NCBI GenBank assembly: GCA_027704905.1
Contig: CM051019.1
Coordinates: 57,405 to 121,404 of the forward strand
DNA from: Muraenolepis orangiensis
Lineage: Eukaryota; Chordata; Actinopteri; Gadiformes; Muraenolepididae
Reading direction: 5' to 3'
DNA: 64,000 nt
Position numbers and translations under genes: made by a program. Position 1 is the stretch's first letter. Each line of letters begins with the position of its first letter. This document shows, piece by piece, positions 1 to 9,052 of this stretch. Below the pieces are notes generated by a model. It saw only the letters and a program-made list of their open reading frames with translations. It was not told the origin of the DNA and made no database searches.

Positions 1-660
1 GGGGAAAACGAACAGGGCTAACAAAAGAATATGCGGCTACAAAACACCGCCGGGGAAACAAGGCAACCACGGCGCACGGGGCTCCCCAACACAACAGTCG
101 TCAAGATCACACACATCAACACACCTGCTAACATTACGTTCGTTACTATCTCGGAGAAGTTTATTGAGACGTCTGACACAGATTCAGACCTCTCCCGACT
201 AACACGATGCACATGGTCTTAACAGCTGTCGCCGGACAGGGTGCGTGGAGATTGGAGAGTCGAGCCTGACATCCTCCAATCCAGACCTTCGGATCTTCGG
301 TCCCGCCTACCGGGGAAGGAACAGGACGCCGGCATCCAATGACGTCTGGGCCACGGCACAGCTCATATACATAACACACACACGCACACACACACAGAAC
401 CCGCAGCCGTAACAAAGGTGTACATTAGTTGAAGCAGACAATAGCATAACACTGAGGTACGCAAACATAAAAATAGAGCAGTTCACAAGTATTCATATTA
501 ACAAGATGAATAACACAATTTCGTACTGCTAGGTCACCTGCTTAAGTAGCTGTGATAGAGCGTGTTATCAACATTAAGGATATACACTTGCTAACTTATA
601 CAACATGCTAAGAGCTATTAATGTCAGGACTTAAGCAAGTTTAGGGGTTTCACAAAGGAG
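1..660. other. No gene recognised (left edge)
   Basis: I see no supported gene here. There is a CA-rich stretch near 365-400 and ordinary mixed sequence. The last ~60 bases (about 600-660) probably belong to the 3' untranslated end of the minus-strand L2 LINE that follows. Short open frames on both strands show no recognisable domain. Confidence 0.5.
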
Positions 661-717
661 AAGGAGGGTTCAAGGAGAGTCCAGGTGGACTCTGAACAGG
701 TGGGTCTTGAGTCTCTC
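661..717 (-). mobile_element. L2 LINE, 3' end (C-terminal coding tip), separated by an insertion
   Basis: Read on the minus strand, this piece encodes CERLKTHLFRVHLDSP, the characteristic C-terminal end of L2-clade reverse transcriptase polyproteins. The rest of the same element lies at 2546-5640 on the same strand and stops just before this block (its last readable L2 residues are ESLASFRKS). The Rex1-like LINE at 718-2548 sits exactly between the two. This is therefore the displaced 3' tip of one L2 copy and not a separate element. Confidence 0.7.
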
Positions 718-736
718 ACACGATGCGAGGGGTATG

Positions 737-2281
737 TGGCAGGGGCTGCAGAAGATAACGAACTTCAGAGGGAGAACCAGTTGTGTAGAGAACTCCTCTA
801 CCTCCCTCCCAGGAGAGCTAAATACATTTTTTGCTCGGTTCGACGTAAACGGCAGCCCGCCGAAGCCAGCACCGACTGGGGAGACCAGCCAGCTGCGCAT
901 CTCGGAGGCGGATGTGCGCCGCACCTTTAAGCGGCTGAACATCCGTAAGGCGGCAGGCCCCGACGACATCCCGGGCCGCGTCCTCAGAGCATGCGCAGAC
1001 CAGTTGGCAGGAGTCTTTGCAGACATCTTCAACCTCTCCCTGTCCCAGGCTGTTGTCCCCGCGGTCTTCAAGATATCCACCATCGTGCCTGTCCCTAAAC
1101 AAACCAAGGTAACATGCCTGAATGACTACAGACCTGTGGCCCTCACCTCGATCGTTAGCAAATGCTTCGAGAGGTTGGTCAAGGACTTTATTTGCTCCGT
1201 GTTACCTACCACGCTGGACCCATGGCAATTTGCATATCGTCAAAATAGATCCACGGACGACGCAATTGCCATGGCCCTCCACACTGCCCTTTCCCACCTG
1301 GAGGGGAAGAACTGTTATGTGCGAATGCTGTTTGTGGACTACAGCTCAGCATTCAACACAATAGTTCCTGCCAAGCTCGACACCAAGCTGAGAGGTCTAG
1401 GCGTACCCCCATCCATGTGCAGCTGGATACTGAACCTCCTGTCGGACCGCCGCCAGGTGGTGAGGATGGGCAGCACCACATCAGAGCCACTGACCCTCAA
1501 CACGGGAGCCCCCCAGGGATGCGTGCTGAGCCCTCTCCTCTACTCCCTCTACACCCACGACTGCATGGCTATGCACAGCTCCAACGTCATCGTCAAGTTT
1601 GCTGACGACACGACAGTGATGGGCCTGATCGCCGGCGACGACGAGACAGCCTACAGGGAGGAGGTCGGATCGCTGGAGCAGTGGTGCCAGGAGAACAGCC
1701 TCGCCCTCAACGTCAAGAAGACCAAGGAGCTGATCGTGGACTTCAGGAGGCAGAGGGGAGAGCACAGCCCTATCTCCATCGACGGCGTTGCAGTAGAGAG
1801 GGTCAGCAGCTTCAAGTTCCTCGGCGTGCACATCTCCGAGGACCTCACATGGTCCACGCACACCACACACGTGGTGAAAAGGGCCCAACAACGCCTGTAT
1901 TTTCTCAGGCGTCTGAAGAAATTCAGCATGGGCCCCCGCATCCTGAGAACATTCTACAACGGCACCATCGAGAGTGTTCTTACAGGGTGTATCACCGCCT
2001 GGTACGGGAACTGCACGGCACTCGAGCGCAGAGCGCTTCAAAGGGTGGTGCGGACGGCCCAGTATATCGTTGGAGGTGAGCTCCCCTCCCTCCTGGACAT
2101 TTACAACCAGCGGTGCGTGGCCAAGGCCAAACGAATTATAAAAGACATTGCCCACCCCAGCCACGAACTATACTCACTATTACCGTCAGGCAGGCGATAC
2201 CGCAGTATCAAGTGTCGTACAAATAGGCTTAGAGATAGCTTCCACAGTCAGGCCATCAGGCTGCTGAACAAGGGCGTATAA
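737..2281 (+). CDS. Reverse transcriptase domain of Rex1-like LINE (N-terminally truncated)
   Basis: An open frame of about 515 residues ending at TAA/2281. It encodes the RNA-directed DNA polymerase that copies LINE RNA at a nicked target. Readable RT landmarks in order are KAAGPDDIPGRVL, NDYRPVALTSIVSKCFERL, the YSSAFNTI catalytic aspartate block, GAPQGCVLSPLLYSLYT, the FADDT active site (codons near 1597-1611), and the C-terminal KFLGVHISEDLTW block. The apurinic endonuclease half is missing, so the copy cannot mobilise itself even though the RT frame is open. An upstream ATG at 707 lies in the flanking L2 piece, so the true start is lost. Similar tails occur at 6643-7063 and 7173-7385. 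Confidence 0.75.
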   Translation, partial: WQGLQKITNFRGRTSCVENSSTSLPGELNTFFARFDVNGSPPKPAPTGETSQLRISEADVRRTFKRLNIRKAAGPDDIPGRVLRACADQLAGVFADIFNLSLSQAVVPAVFKISTIVPVPKQTKVTCLNDYRPVALTSIVSKCFERLVKDFICSVLPTTLDPWQFAYRQNRSTDDAIAMALHTALSHLEGKNCYVRMLFVDYSSAFNTIVPAKLDTKLRGLGVPPSMCSWILNLLSDRRQVVRMGSTTSEPLTLNTGAPQGCVLSPLLYSLYTHDCMAMHSSNVIVKFADDTTVMGLIAGDDETAYREEVGSLEQWCQENSLALNVKKTKELIVDFRRQRGEHSPISIDGVAVERVSSFKFLGVHISEDLTWSTHTTHVVKRAQQRLYFLRRLKKFSMGPRILRTFYNGTIESVLTGCITAWYGNCTALERRALQRVVRTAQYIVGGELPSLLDIYNQRCVAKAKRIIKDIAHPSHELYSLLPSGRRYRSIKCRTNRLRDSFHSQAIRLLNKGV

Positions 2282-2520
2282 CATATAACAATGTATATTT
2301 TATTACATTGATTTATATATACATATTGCTCTTTTCTGTGCTGATTTTTGCATTTTATAAATTGCATTTTTTATTTTTATTTTATATTCTTTATTCTATT
2401 TTTATTCTATTTTTATCTATTTTTATTTTATCTTATTTTATAACTGCTGTCTGTCGTCGGGTATTGCACACAAGATTTTCACATCACTGCTTTATACTAA
2501 ACTGTAAACTGTGAAGTGAC

Positions 2521-2548
2521 AATAAACTTGACTTGACTTGACTTGACT
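2521..2548 (+). repeat. (CTTGA)n tail of the Rex1-like LINE
   Basis: AATAAA followed by four to five copies of CTTGA marks the 3' end of the element. Short tandem tails of this kind are typical of Rex1/CR1-group LINEs, which end in microsatellite-like repeats and not poly(A). The same tail recurs in reverse orientation at 6643-6660. Confidence 0.7.
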
Positions 2549-5500
2549 CTTGCGGAAGCTGGCGAGGGACTCTCCACCACTGTGGAGCCAGAGCCGTGAA
2601 GAGCTGGGTCTTGGACGAGCGATGTTTGGTTGTCATCAGTGAAGGTCGAACAAGTCGCCTGGCAGAAGTTGAGCGGAGCGCTCTGGCTGGGATGTAGGGT
2701 TTGACCAACGCCTGGAGGTAGGCTGGGGCAGTTCCATTGACTGCCCTAAAGGTCAGCACCAGAGTCTTGACCTTGATGCGAGCATTTACCGGAAGCTAGT
2801 GGAGATCGCGGAAGAGAGGGGTCACGTGGGAGAATTTTGGTAGGTTGAATACCAGGCGTGCTGCTGCATTCTGGATGCGTTGGAGGGGCTTGGTTGCAGA
2901 GGTGGGGAGTCCCGCCAGGAGAGAGTTGCAGTAGTCGAGGCGGGTGATGACGAGCGCTTGGACCAGGATCTGCGCCGCTTCATGAGTGAGGAAGGGCCGG
3001 ATCCTGCGGATGTTGTAGAGGGCAATTCTGCAAGATCGGGCCACTGCGGTGACGTTGGCATTGCAGGACAGCTGGTCATCTACCACCACACCAAGGTCTC
3101 TTGTTGTGGTTGAGGGGGAGACTTGGGTGTTCTCGATGGTGACCAGTAGGTCCATCTGAGGGCAGTCTTTCCCCGGTATGAAGAGGAGCTCAGTCTTGTC
3201 AAGGTTGAGCTTCAGGTGGTTGGCGGCTGTCCATCTGCTGATGTCGGCCAGGCATTTAGAGATGCGTGTTGCGATTTGGGTTTCTGAGGGGGGAAAGGAG
3301 AGAAACAGTTGAGTGTCATCTGCATAGCAGTGATAGGAGAAGCCATGAGATGTGATTACAGAGCCTAGCGATTTAGTGTAAAGAGAAAACAGAAGGGGTC
3401 CCAATACTGAGCCTTGGGGGACTCCGGTGTCCAGGGTGCAGGGTCTTGACAGGGAACCGTTCCATGTGACCTGATAAGTGCGATCTGCAAGGTAGGAGGT
3501 GAACCAGGATAACGCAGTTCCAGCGATTCCAAGCTCGGCGAGAGTGGAGAGGAGGATCTGGTGGTTCACTGTGTCGAACGCCGCAGACAGGTCGAGAAGG
3601 ATCAGTACTGATGAGAGGGACGAGCTTCTGGCATCACGAAGAGACTCTGTCACTGCGAGCAGTGCCGTCTCCGTGGAGTGCGCAGCCTTGAAGCCTGACT
3701 GGTGAGGGTCGAGGAGGTTGTTCTGGGAGAGATAGGAAGAAAGTTGTGAGGAGACAGCACGTTCAAGGGTTTTGGACAGGAATGATAGGAGAGATACCGG
3801 TCTGTAGTTTTGGACATCAGTGGTGTCCAGGGATGGTTTCTTGAGGAGCGGCTTGATTCTGGCAGTCTTGAAGGCTGCCGGAAACAGGCCTGCCTCAAGG
3901 GAGATGTTGATTTGGGATGTAAGGAAGGGAAGGATATCGCCCGAGATGTCCTGGAGAAGAGAGGAAGGGATTGGGTCGAGGGGGCAGGTGGTAGGGTGGT
4001 TAGATGTCACCAGTTTGTTACCTTCATCAGGGGAGAGGGGGTTGAAACAGGTAGGGTTAGTGGGGGTGGGAGAAGAGGGAGGGAGGAAAGCGGTGGGGGT
4101 GAAGGTGGAGGTAATGTCGTTCACCTTCTTCGTAAAGAAGGTGACAAAGTCATCAGCTGAGAGGGAGGAGGGAGGGGGAGGGGAGGGGGGGTTGAGGAGG
4201 GAAGAGAACATGGAGAAAAGTTTCCTTGGGTTAGAGGCAGAAGAGTTGATTTTTGTACGGTAGAAGGCAGATTTAGCAGCCGATACCGTGGAGGTGAAGC
4301 CAGCGAGGAGACGGAGGTATTGAGCGAGGTCATCAGAAGAGTCCGATTTCCTCCATTTTCTCTCAGCCGCCCGTAGCTCTGCTCTACGAGCCCGCAGAGG
4401 TTCGGACAGCCAAGGAGGTGGAGGACAGGCTCGTGCTGGTCTGGAGGTGAGAGGACAGAGAGAGTCGAAGGAGGAAGAGAGAGAGGAAGTCAGTGGAGTG
4501 GAGGAGGCTTCCTCTACCGACAAGAGAGAGAATTGTTGGGGGGATGGTAGTGAGGATAGGACAGATGCGGAGAAAGAAGAGGGAGAGAGAGTTTTCAGGT
4601 TACTATGGAAGGTAACAATGTGGGGAGTAGTGGGTAGGGAGGTGGGGGATTTGAGAGGGAGAGAGAAAGCAACAAAATGGTGATCAGAGACAGGGAGGGG
4701 TGTGACAGAGATCGCCGAGGTGGTACAGGATCTTGTGAAGACAAGATCCAGTTGGTTCCCAGCTCTGTGGGTAGGGGGAGAAGGAGTGAGTGTTAGACGG
4801 AATATGGCAAAAAAGTGATTCAATGAATTCAGGAGATTGTAACTTATCCGACTGGATGTTGAAGTCACCCAGAACCACGAGTGGGGTGCCGTCCTCAGGA
4901 AAGCAGCTGAGGAGGGCGTCCATCTCATCAAAGAAGTCACCAAGAGGGCCCGGTGGTCGGTAGATTACGGCAATGTTGAGCCTAGTTGGGATGGTAACAG
5001 AAACAGCATGAAATTCGAGTGCCGATCTGGTCAGGTGACCCAGAGGGAGTACCTGATATGACCAGTTTGGAGAGACTAGGAGTCCCGTTCCTCCACCACG
5101 CCCAGAGGGTCGGGGGGTGTGGGTGAAGGAGTAGGTCGCGGAGAGAGCGGCTGCGGTGGCCGTGTTCTCAGCGGTGATCCAGGTCTCGGTGAGAGCCAGG
5201 AAGTGGAGAGACTGGAGTGCGGCGTAGGCCAGAATGGTTTCAGTCTTCTTGACCGACGATTGGCAATTCCAGAGTCCCCCTTTCACCACAAGATCTGTGA
5301 AGGTAGAAATGGTAGGATAGAGGAGATTGGAAGGGTCGCGGCGTCGAGAGGGAGAGCCTCGATGCCATCTATTGCGGTAGGATGTCCAGACTACAATGGA
5401 ATGCAATACGCATAAGTCGCATCACTCTCTCCTCTTCCAGACAACTCCGCAGTGATGTTTTCAAACGATTCTGCAGGGAGAAGCCCCTCTCTGCTGGTCG

Positions 5501-5640
5501 CTTCACACGGGCACAACACAGGCCCTTTAGCCCGTGTGGCCCAGTCGGGTACAGCTCGCTGAACCCACAAATTAGCACTTGGCAAGCTATCGCTAACATT
5601 AAAGCCCCATAGCCATGGAGCGGCCATCACCGCACCTGCA
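2546..5640 (-). mobile_element. L2-clade LINE, near full length, interrupted at its 3' end
   Basis: A minus-strand LINE with a 5' region at about 5406-5640, an apurinic-type endonuclease at about 4830-5300, and a reverse transcriptase at about 2800-4200 containing YADDTQLFLSF. Its 3' tip is displaced to 661-717 by the Rex1-like insertion. The YADDTQLF active site and the LDLSAAFDTVNH block are diagnostic of the L2 clade. The copy is dead: at least one frameshift, one in-frame stop and the insertion break it. Confidence 0.85.
2549..5406 (-). pseudogene. L2 endonuclease-reverse transcriptase polyprotein, broken
   Basis: Two frames make up the polyprotein. The 5' part (5406 down to about 4830) has endonuclease motifs: LALTETWI, AVIYRPPGPLGDF and VVLGDFNIQSD. 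A frameshift near 4825 leads into the second frame, which resumes with the conserved QLDLVFTR and SDHHFVAF motifs and continues through the RT (NYRPVSLLSFLSKTLERA, DLSAAFDTVNH, GVPQGSVLGPLLF, CYADDTQLFLSF). At 2796-2798 a TAG replaces the tryptophan of the family's FRDLHWLPV motif. After it the same frame reads on (LTFRAVNGTAPAYLQ, LAPQWW) and then shifts again shortly before the Rex1-like insertion. An inactive relic whose domains are all recognisable. Confidence 0.85.
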
Positions 5641-5699
5641 TCTCGTCGGGCGCGCGTAACGTCATCAGAGGAGCGGCAGCTGATTGGTCACTTCATGAC

Positions 5700-5816
5700 C
5701 AAAACCCAACATTATTACCGGACATTTTGACCGGCAGGTTTTTAAATTACCGTTTTTTTATAATTTTTACCCGCTAAAAACCGGTAAATACCGGCTAACG
5801 GAAACCCTGATATATA
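5700..5816 (-). mobile_element. Possible terminal segment of a hAT-like DNA transposon or MITE
   Basis: An AT-rich stretch carries repeated ACCGGT/CCGGTA motifs. Read on the minus strand it begins TCAGGGTTTCCGTTAGCCGG, resembling the CAGGGTTTCC termini of some hAT elements in fish. No transposase and no partner terminus could be found. It lies inside the Rab5 pseudogene's downstream intron. The assignment rests only on the terminal resemblance. Confidence 0.3.
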
Positions 5817-5950
5817 TATACATATAGGAACATATTTATCCGGTGTATAGTCACTCACTGCATTGGTGATGTCGTAGACCGCGATGGCGGCCTGGGCTTC
5901 CCGGTAGTACATGGGCGCCAGGCTGTGGTGATGTTGTGACATCACCAATG

Positions 5951-6180
5951 CTCACAACCAGAAGGTTGCTGGTTCGATCCCCGGCTCCTCCTAGCAAAAA
6001 CTGTCGAGGTGTCCTTGAGGAAGACCCTAACCCTAACTGCTCCCCGGGCGCTGTAGAAATAGCTGCCCACTGCTCCTAATACTAGGATGGGTTAAATGCA
6101 GAGAACACGTTTCACTGTATGTCTTCATGTATGTGACCAATAAAGAGGATTCAATCCTCACGATTTGTTGTTGTTTGTTG
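5951..6180 (+). mobile_element. tRNA-derived SINE, 5'-truncated, inside Rab5 exon 2
   Basis: Starts just before the B box (GGTTCGATCCC near 5970). It continues through the shared body (CTCCTCCTAGCAAAAACTG, GAGGTGTCCTTGAGGAAGAC, CTAATACTAGGATGGGTTAAATG) to the CCAATAAAGAGGATTCAATCCTC tail. The A box is missing. It interrupts the pseudogene exon between the GQERY and HSLAPMYY segments. Relatives lie at 28616-28872, 54022-54279, 56868-57106 (reverse) and 58318-58556. Confidence 0.75.
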
Positions 6181-6261
6181 GTAGCGCTCTTGGCCCAGAT
6201 CTTGTCCAGGCACACCGTCTGGGTCAGGAAGGCAACTGGAGAGGAGTAACACACCACCACC

Positions 6262-6280
6262 CATCATCATCATCATCATC
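6262..6280 (+). repeat. (CAT)n microsatellite
   Basis: Six CAT units directly 5' (on the minus strand) of the Rab5 exon 2 acceptor region. Confidence 0.9.
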
Positions 6281-6299
6281 AGTCCCATTTCCTACCATT

Positions 6300-6606
6300 C
6301 GGCTACTAAAACGTTTAAACATTTACATTTACATTACATAAACACAGACATTTACATTACATAAACACAGACATTTACAGTGGTGAATGGTTCCATGTGA
6401 AACGTGGTGATATAGCCACTGGGTTATAATGATTCAGTAATGATTCAATAAAAATACCAGCGTTGAAGTATTGTTTTCATTTCCTTAATAGTGAACGACC
6501 CATGACTCAAGAGGCCCACAGTGCCCCCTAGTGGCCAACATTAAGTTACTCCCGATTCTCCTATCCCCTAACCAACCGCTGATCAGAGGTTCTGCTTTCA
6601 AATAGT
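6300..6606. other. Pseudogene intron; no feature beyond a short 23-bp tandem repeat
   Basis: About 6325-6380 holds a short direct repeat of a CATTTACATTACATAAACAC-type unit. Nothing else is recognisable. The stretch lies between the two Rab5 exons. Confidence 0.5.
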
Positions 6607-7172
6607 AGGACTGCTGGAACAAAAGTTATGTTATAACACAGTCAAGTCAAGTCAAGTTTATTGTCACATCAAAGTTTATACAAGTATAAGCAATATATAA
6701 TATATATAATAAATATATATAATGTATAAGCAAAATCTTATGTGCAATACCCGACGACAGACAGCAGTTAAAACAAATTAAAAAATTAAAAAAGAATAGA
6801 ATGAAAAAATAAGTAAAAAGTATAAAGTACGTATAAAGTTAAATATATCAAAATATAAAAATGCATACATAAAATGCAATATATTAGCACAGAAAAAGAG
6901 CAATATATATAAATCAATGTAATAAAATATACATTGTTATATGCTATACGCCCTTGTTCAGCAGCCTGATGGCCTGACTGTGGAAGCTATCTCTGAGTCT
7001 ATTTGTATGGCACTTGATACTGCGGTATCGCCTGCCTGACGGTAAAAGTGAGTACAGTTTGTGAGGACTGCTGGATCAGAAGTTATACTATAAACACAGT
7101 AGGACTGCTGGATCAAACGTTCTGTTATAACACAGTAGGACTGCTGGATCAGAAGTTGTACTATAACACAGT
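6607..7172 (+). repeat. 36-bp tandem repeat (AGGACTGCTGGATCA...) split by a LINE tail
   Basis: Units of 36-37 bp begin AGGACTGCTGGA and end TATAACACAGT. One lies at 6607-6642 and three lie head to tail at 7064-7172. The reversed LINE tail at 6643-7063 separates the first unit from the rest, so it probably inserted into a pre-existing array. Confidence 0.75.
6643..7063 (-). mobile_element. Rex1-like LINE 3' fragment, minus strand
   Basis: Begins (on plus) with the reversed (CTTGA)n tail as CAAGTCAAGTC, then AT-rich 3'UTR, then the coding end CCTTGTTCAGCAGCCTGATGG. Read on minus, this encodes the terminal SQAIRLLNKG of the RT found intact at 2230-2281. A 5'-truncated insertion of the same family as 718-2548. 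Confidence 0.8.
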
Positions 7173-7385
7173 AGGTTACATCATAAAACGCATCATAAAA
7201 GACATTGCCCACCCCAGCCACGAACTGTATTCACTTTTACCGTCAGGCAGGCGATACCGCAGTATCAAGTGCCATACAAATAGACTCAGAGATAGCTTCC
7301 ACAGTCAGGCCATCAGGCTGCTGAACAAGGGCGTATAGCATATAACAATGTATATTTGATTACATTGTACATATATACATACTGG
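7173..7385 (+). mobile_element. Rex1-like LINE 3' fragment, plus strand
   Basis: Encodes KRIIKDIAHPSHELYSLLP through SQAIRLLNKGV and stops at TAG/7338. It has the same 3'UTR start (CATATAACAATGTATATTTGATTACATTG) as the element at 718-2548. It stands in inverted orientation to 6643-7063 across about 110 bp of 36-bp repeats. Confidence 0.8.
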
Positions 7386-7507
7386 TATGTATATAACTCC
7401 TTCGCCTGGTACTGGAACTGTCCATTGATGAAGCCAGTACCAGACTCGACTTCCCCACCTCGGACTCCCCCAGCAGGACGAGCTTGAACTGGAAGATCTT
7501 ATTGGTT

Positions 7508-7558
7508 GCTGAGGCGGCGTTGGGCCTGCTAGCCGAAGCGGCGTTGGGCCTGCTAGCC
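7508..7558 (-). repeat. 24-bp duplication in the Rab5 N-terminal codons
   Basis: The segment GGCGTTGGGCCTGCTAGCCG occurs twice in tandem. On the minus strand it adds a second ASRPNAAS block just after the initiator methionine of the Rab5 pseudogene. Confidence 0.8.
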
Positions 7559-7599
7559 GCCATGTTTTTGGGGGTTTGTCACAAACAAACCCAATCCCA

Positions 7600-8330
7600 G
7601 ACACAAGTTGGCACTGATGGTGGACGAGGGACCCAATTGATCCCTGCTCTCAATTTCAGGTCAGGGATGAGAGACGGACGACCACCTGTCCTGCAATGAC
7701 ACGCACAAAAACATCGTTAGCTATTTTGAGTTATCTTGACAACAGACAAACAGATAAACAAGGGGTGAAAAACATAACCTTCTCCCATCTTCGATTGCGG
7801 TGGTCACCAGTGGTGAAGCGTCAGGGCCTTCAAGGTATTCAGAGAAGACCCTGGAACTCTCAGATGAAACCAAAAAAATCGAATTAATTGTATTAATAAA
7901 GTAATACAATTTAATAAAATGTAATACAATTTAATAAAATTTAAATAAAATTAATAAATGAGAATCGTATCTGTGTTGTTGATCTGTTATATTACAGTGT
8001 TACGTTGATTTGTTTGTCTTTCTCGGTCCATGCAGTACGCATTTGAGTGGTTTTGTGTTGGAAAAACAATGCAACCAATCAGATATTTTTCTGGGTTGCT
8101 GGGAAGAATATCCTTCAACCAAAGTATTCCCGATTACTTTGGCCCTTAGACTGAATGAGAGCGTACGTTTGGATTGACAATTTGATCAACCAATCATATA
8201 GTGATTTGTAGCCAATGGGCGTATTCTTTCAGATTTCCCCACAGCTCAATAGGGAGCTAGAAGGTATACTTGCTGGAGCGAGAGTGGATCTAGCGTAGTG
8301 CTACGTTTTCTTCTACGTAGTTTTTTTACG
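7600..8330. other. No gene recognised
   Basis: AT-rich sequence with a short ATACAATTTAATAAAATGTA direct repeat around 7905-7945. No supported coding potential or RNA gene was seen. Confidence 0.5.
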
Positions 8331-8335
8331 TCAAA

Positions 8336-8703
8336 ATGGCAACAGGTGAAGATGATGTCATTGCGGATTTATTGTTGGAACCATTTTCAAGACGACCATT
8401 CAATGTAAAGATGGACATTATTAAAAAGGCCGTCCAACGCCTGACAATCTTGAGCTGAATCAAGTTGTTAAAGCAGGCTATGTTCGCCATTTTCAGGCTA
8501 GCAACTGGGAAAGATACCCGTGGCTAACGGGCTCTACTAGCCACGAGAGGCTCTACTGCTGGGAGTGTTGCTATTTGGGACCGACAAGAGGGCATGGAAT
8601 TGGAAAGGCAACTTATTTTGGATCTGAAAAGCGATCAGCTTTATGACCGGGTGGTCGAACAATTCATCCAGAAGGACAGGAGAATGGATTTGGTCTTTAA
8701 GTG
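8336..8703 (+). pseudogene. N-terminal fragment of a hAT/ZMYM1-like transposase
   Basis: From ATG/8336 the frame reads MATGEDDVIADLL then FSRRPFNVKMDIIKK. It shifts by one base near 8430 and continues RPTPDNLELNQVVKAGYVRH, FQASNWERYPWLTGS and YCWECC. That order (a basic segment, then a WLTGS / CxxC zinc-finger region of the TTF type) is typical of hAT-derived transposases annotated as ZMYM1-like. The catalytic domain is absent, and the frame breaks again near 8590 into a short charged stretch ending at TGA/8703. A dead fragment; alternatively a captured exon of such a domesticated gene. Confidence 0.55.
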
Positions 8704-8938
8704 AACATCATTGGTGAGTGAGACTCATTTGTCTTTGTTGGTTTTGTCGCAATGTTGCATCTCGTTGAGCTGGTTGTTGCATTTTGTTTCTACACACTTG
8801 TTGAATGATTTGTTAATGGCTGTCTTGGGTTTGTTAAGCATTGTTGTGCATTTGAATTGAGAGTTTTGACTTGATCTTTCTTTGCATCGCTTAACGTGAA
8901 AAGACTTAACGTAACTAAGAGTTACAAAACCGCAATCA
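8704..8938. other. No feature recognised
   Basis: T-rich linker between the hAT fragment and the inverted repeat. No gene was seen. Confidence 0.4.
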
Positions 8939-9052
8939 ATAATCACCTAATTTGCATATGTCTTGTCATTAGCACTTTCACCTTTTCACTTTCATTTTGA
9001 CATGTGAAAGTGCTAATGACAAGACATATGCCAGAGACATTTGGTGATTATT
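8939..9052. repeat. Long inverted repeat with a perfect 28-bp stem
   Basis: The arm 8954-8981 is the exact reverse complement of 9004-9031, separated by a 22-base loop. Pairing resumes outward with 8939-8948 against 9043-9052 (AATAATCACC/GGTGATTATT) after a mismatched stretch. It ends about 50 bp before the first ATG of the I/Jockey-like LINE at 9103. Confidence 0.9.

Larger units (their letters stand above)
718..2548 (+). mobile_element. Rex1-like non-LTR retrotransposon, 5'-truncated, inserted in L2
   Basis: A LINE lacking its endonuclease domain, as expected from incomplete reverse transcription. It begins within the segment just upstream of the RT (residues GMWQGLQKI) and runs through an open RT frame. 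An AT-rich 3'UTR follows and ends in AATAAACTTGA plus a short (CTTGA)n tail. It interrupts a minus-strand L2 element. The junctions are clear at protein level, but target-site duplications are blurred by the tail, so none is claimed. Confidence 0.75.
5859..7563 (-). pseudogene. Rab5-type small GTPase pseudogene fragment (first two coding exons)
   Basis: Exon 1 (about 7405-7563) reads from ATG with NKIFQFKLVLLGESEVGKSS, which is the Rab5 N-terminal region and P-loop (GxxxxGKS). After SLVL a one-base shift is needed to continue into a GQFQYQ segment matching the family's effector-loop start; the exon ends at a GC-type donor (CAG/GCGAAG). Exon 2 is split by a SINE. At about 6183-6250 it reads AFLTQTVCLDKIW, lacks part of the switch region and the DTAG box, then gives GQERY in a shifted frame. 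At 5859-5937 it reads HSLAPMYYREAQAAIAVYDI and stops at a GTGAGT donor. Rab5 normally directs early-endosome fusion. This copy keeps an intron position, so it is a duplicated gene fragment and not a processed copy. Frameshifts, deletions and the missing downstream exons make it dead. Confidence 0.8.

Noticed and set aside
7048..7338. Plus-strand 96-codon gene
   Set aside because: A fusion of 36-bp repeat sequence and the 3' coding end of a LINE.
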